Origin: Bradyrhizobium sp.
Lineage (GTDB): Bacteria; Pseudomonadota; Alphaproteobacteria; Rhizobiales; Xanthobacteraceae
Assembly (NCBI RefSeq): GCF_016219575.1
Contig: NZ_JACRMG010000042.1
Coordinates: 1-41,543, forward strand
Reading direction: 5' to 3'
DNA length: 41,543 nucleotides
In this document: piece by piece, positions 41,407 to 41,543 of the stretch
How positions within the stretch are numbered: the first letter of the stretch is position 1
Layout: each line of letters starts with the position of its first letter
Position numbers and translations under genes: made by a program
The notes under the pieces: generated by a model
The model's database searches: none
Told to the model about the DNA's origin: nothing
What the model saw: only the letters and a program-made list of their open reading frames with translations

Positions 41407-41543
41407 CCTGTTGCGTAATTGGACTTATTGGCCGTGAGAGGGAAGAGGGACGTCTTTCGGATTGGGGCTGAAGGCTAGGTGGCTGTGTTCGGGGTGAAGC
41501 TTATGCTGCGATTGTCGCCCATCGGCGCATGTTGAACGCGATG
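41407..41543 (-). mobile_element. Possible 3' end of an insertion sequence (runs off the window)
   Basis: From about 41407 the sequence is unlike its neighbours and contains CCTGTTGCGTAATTGG, which could be a terminal inverted repeat. It is followed by a non-coding stretch of about 80 bases and then the end of a minus-strand reading frame whose last residues resemble a DDE transposase C-terminus. The other end is outside the window, so the border is a guess. Confidence 0.4.
41501..41543 (-). CDS. Transposase C-terminal fragment (partial, IS5/IS1182-like guess)
   Basis: Only 13 codons are visible, IAFNMRRWATIAA followed by TAA (41501-41503). The AFNxRR pattern near the end resembles the closing helix of IS5- or IS1182-type DDE transposases. 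This is too short to prove; the neighbouring interrupted repeat is the main support. Confidence 0.4.
   Translation of the reverse strand, partial: IAFNMRRWATIAA

Overview
This is a GC-rich chromosomal window from an alphaproteobacterium, most likely Bradyrhizobium or a close relative (inference). The clues are an mbfA-type membrane ferritin, a GlsB/YeaQ-like and a DUF1127 small protein, many single-gene catabolic enzymes, LysR regulators of the GcvA type, and at least six kinds of palindromic intergenic repeat familiar from that group. I saw no rRNA, tRNA or CRISPR array. No gap between genes exceeds 300 bases.

1-19.4 kb, surface and secretion. The window opens inside a giant mosaic RTX protein (at least 3,139 residues, N-terminus outside the window). 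It carries a C-type lectin domain, cadherin-like domains, a glycine-rich tract of about 1 kb, an autotransporter-type beta-strand repeat, two blocks of exactly seven repeats each that could be consecutive beta-propellers, two RTX calcium-binding blocks and a type I secretion C-terminus. A CHASE2-adenylate cyclase follows 97 bases later. About 6.7 kb downstream lies an ABC transporter/HlyD pair of a type I secretion system, the obvious candidate exporter; the outer-membrane TolC partner is not in the window. Between them are a GatC/AtzG-like small gene coupled to an amidase, a small hypothetical, a GlsB-like membrane protein, and a LysR regulator divergent from a thioesterase-like gene.

19.4-29.3 kb, catabolism. 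A minus-strand pair (metallo-beta-lactamase-fold hydrolase with an altered zinc site, then a CinA/PncC amidohydrolase) diverges from a plus-strand run of two paralogous amidohydrolases, a stand-alone Rieske protein and an Old Yellow Enzyme-type flavoprotein. A DedA protein follows. Convergent to it is a LysR-tcuA-tcuB operon for tricarballylate-like oxidation, without the TcuC transporter.

29.4-41.5 kb. DUF1127 and GNAT genes with good terminators are followed by two divergent operons, GST-SDR-enoyl-CoA hydratase (minus) and acyl-CoA dehydrogenase-alcohol dehydrogenase (plus). They share a 99-base promoter region with an 8-bp inverted repeat, and together look like an acyl-CoA-based degradation route of unknown substrate. 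Then come an NTF2-like protein, a membrane protein, a second amidase, MbfA and an epoxide-hydrolase-like enzyme, all on the minus strand. The right edge appears to hold the 3' end of an insertion sequence lying in a palindromic repeat.

Start codons were chosen by ribosome-binding site and family length. Several differ from the longest reading frame (TTG at 15233 and 39035, GTG at 33209 and 40147).
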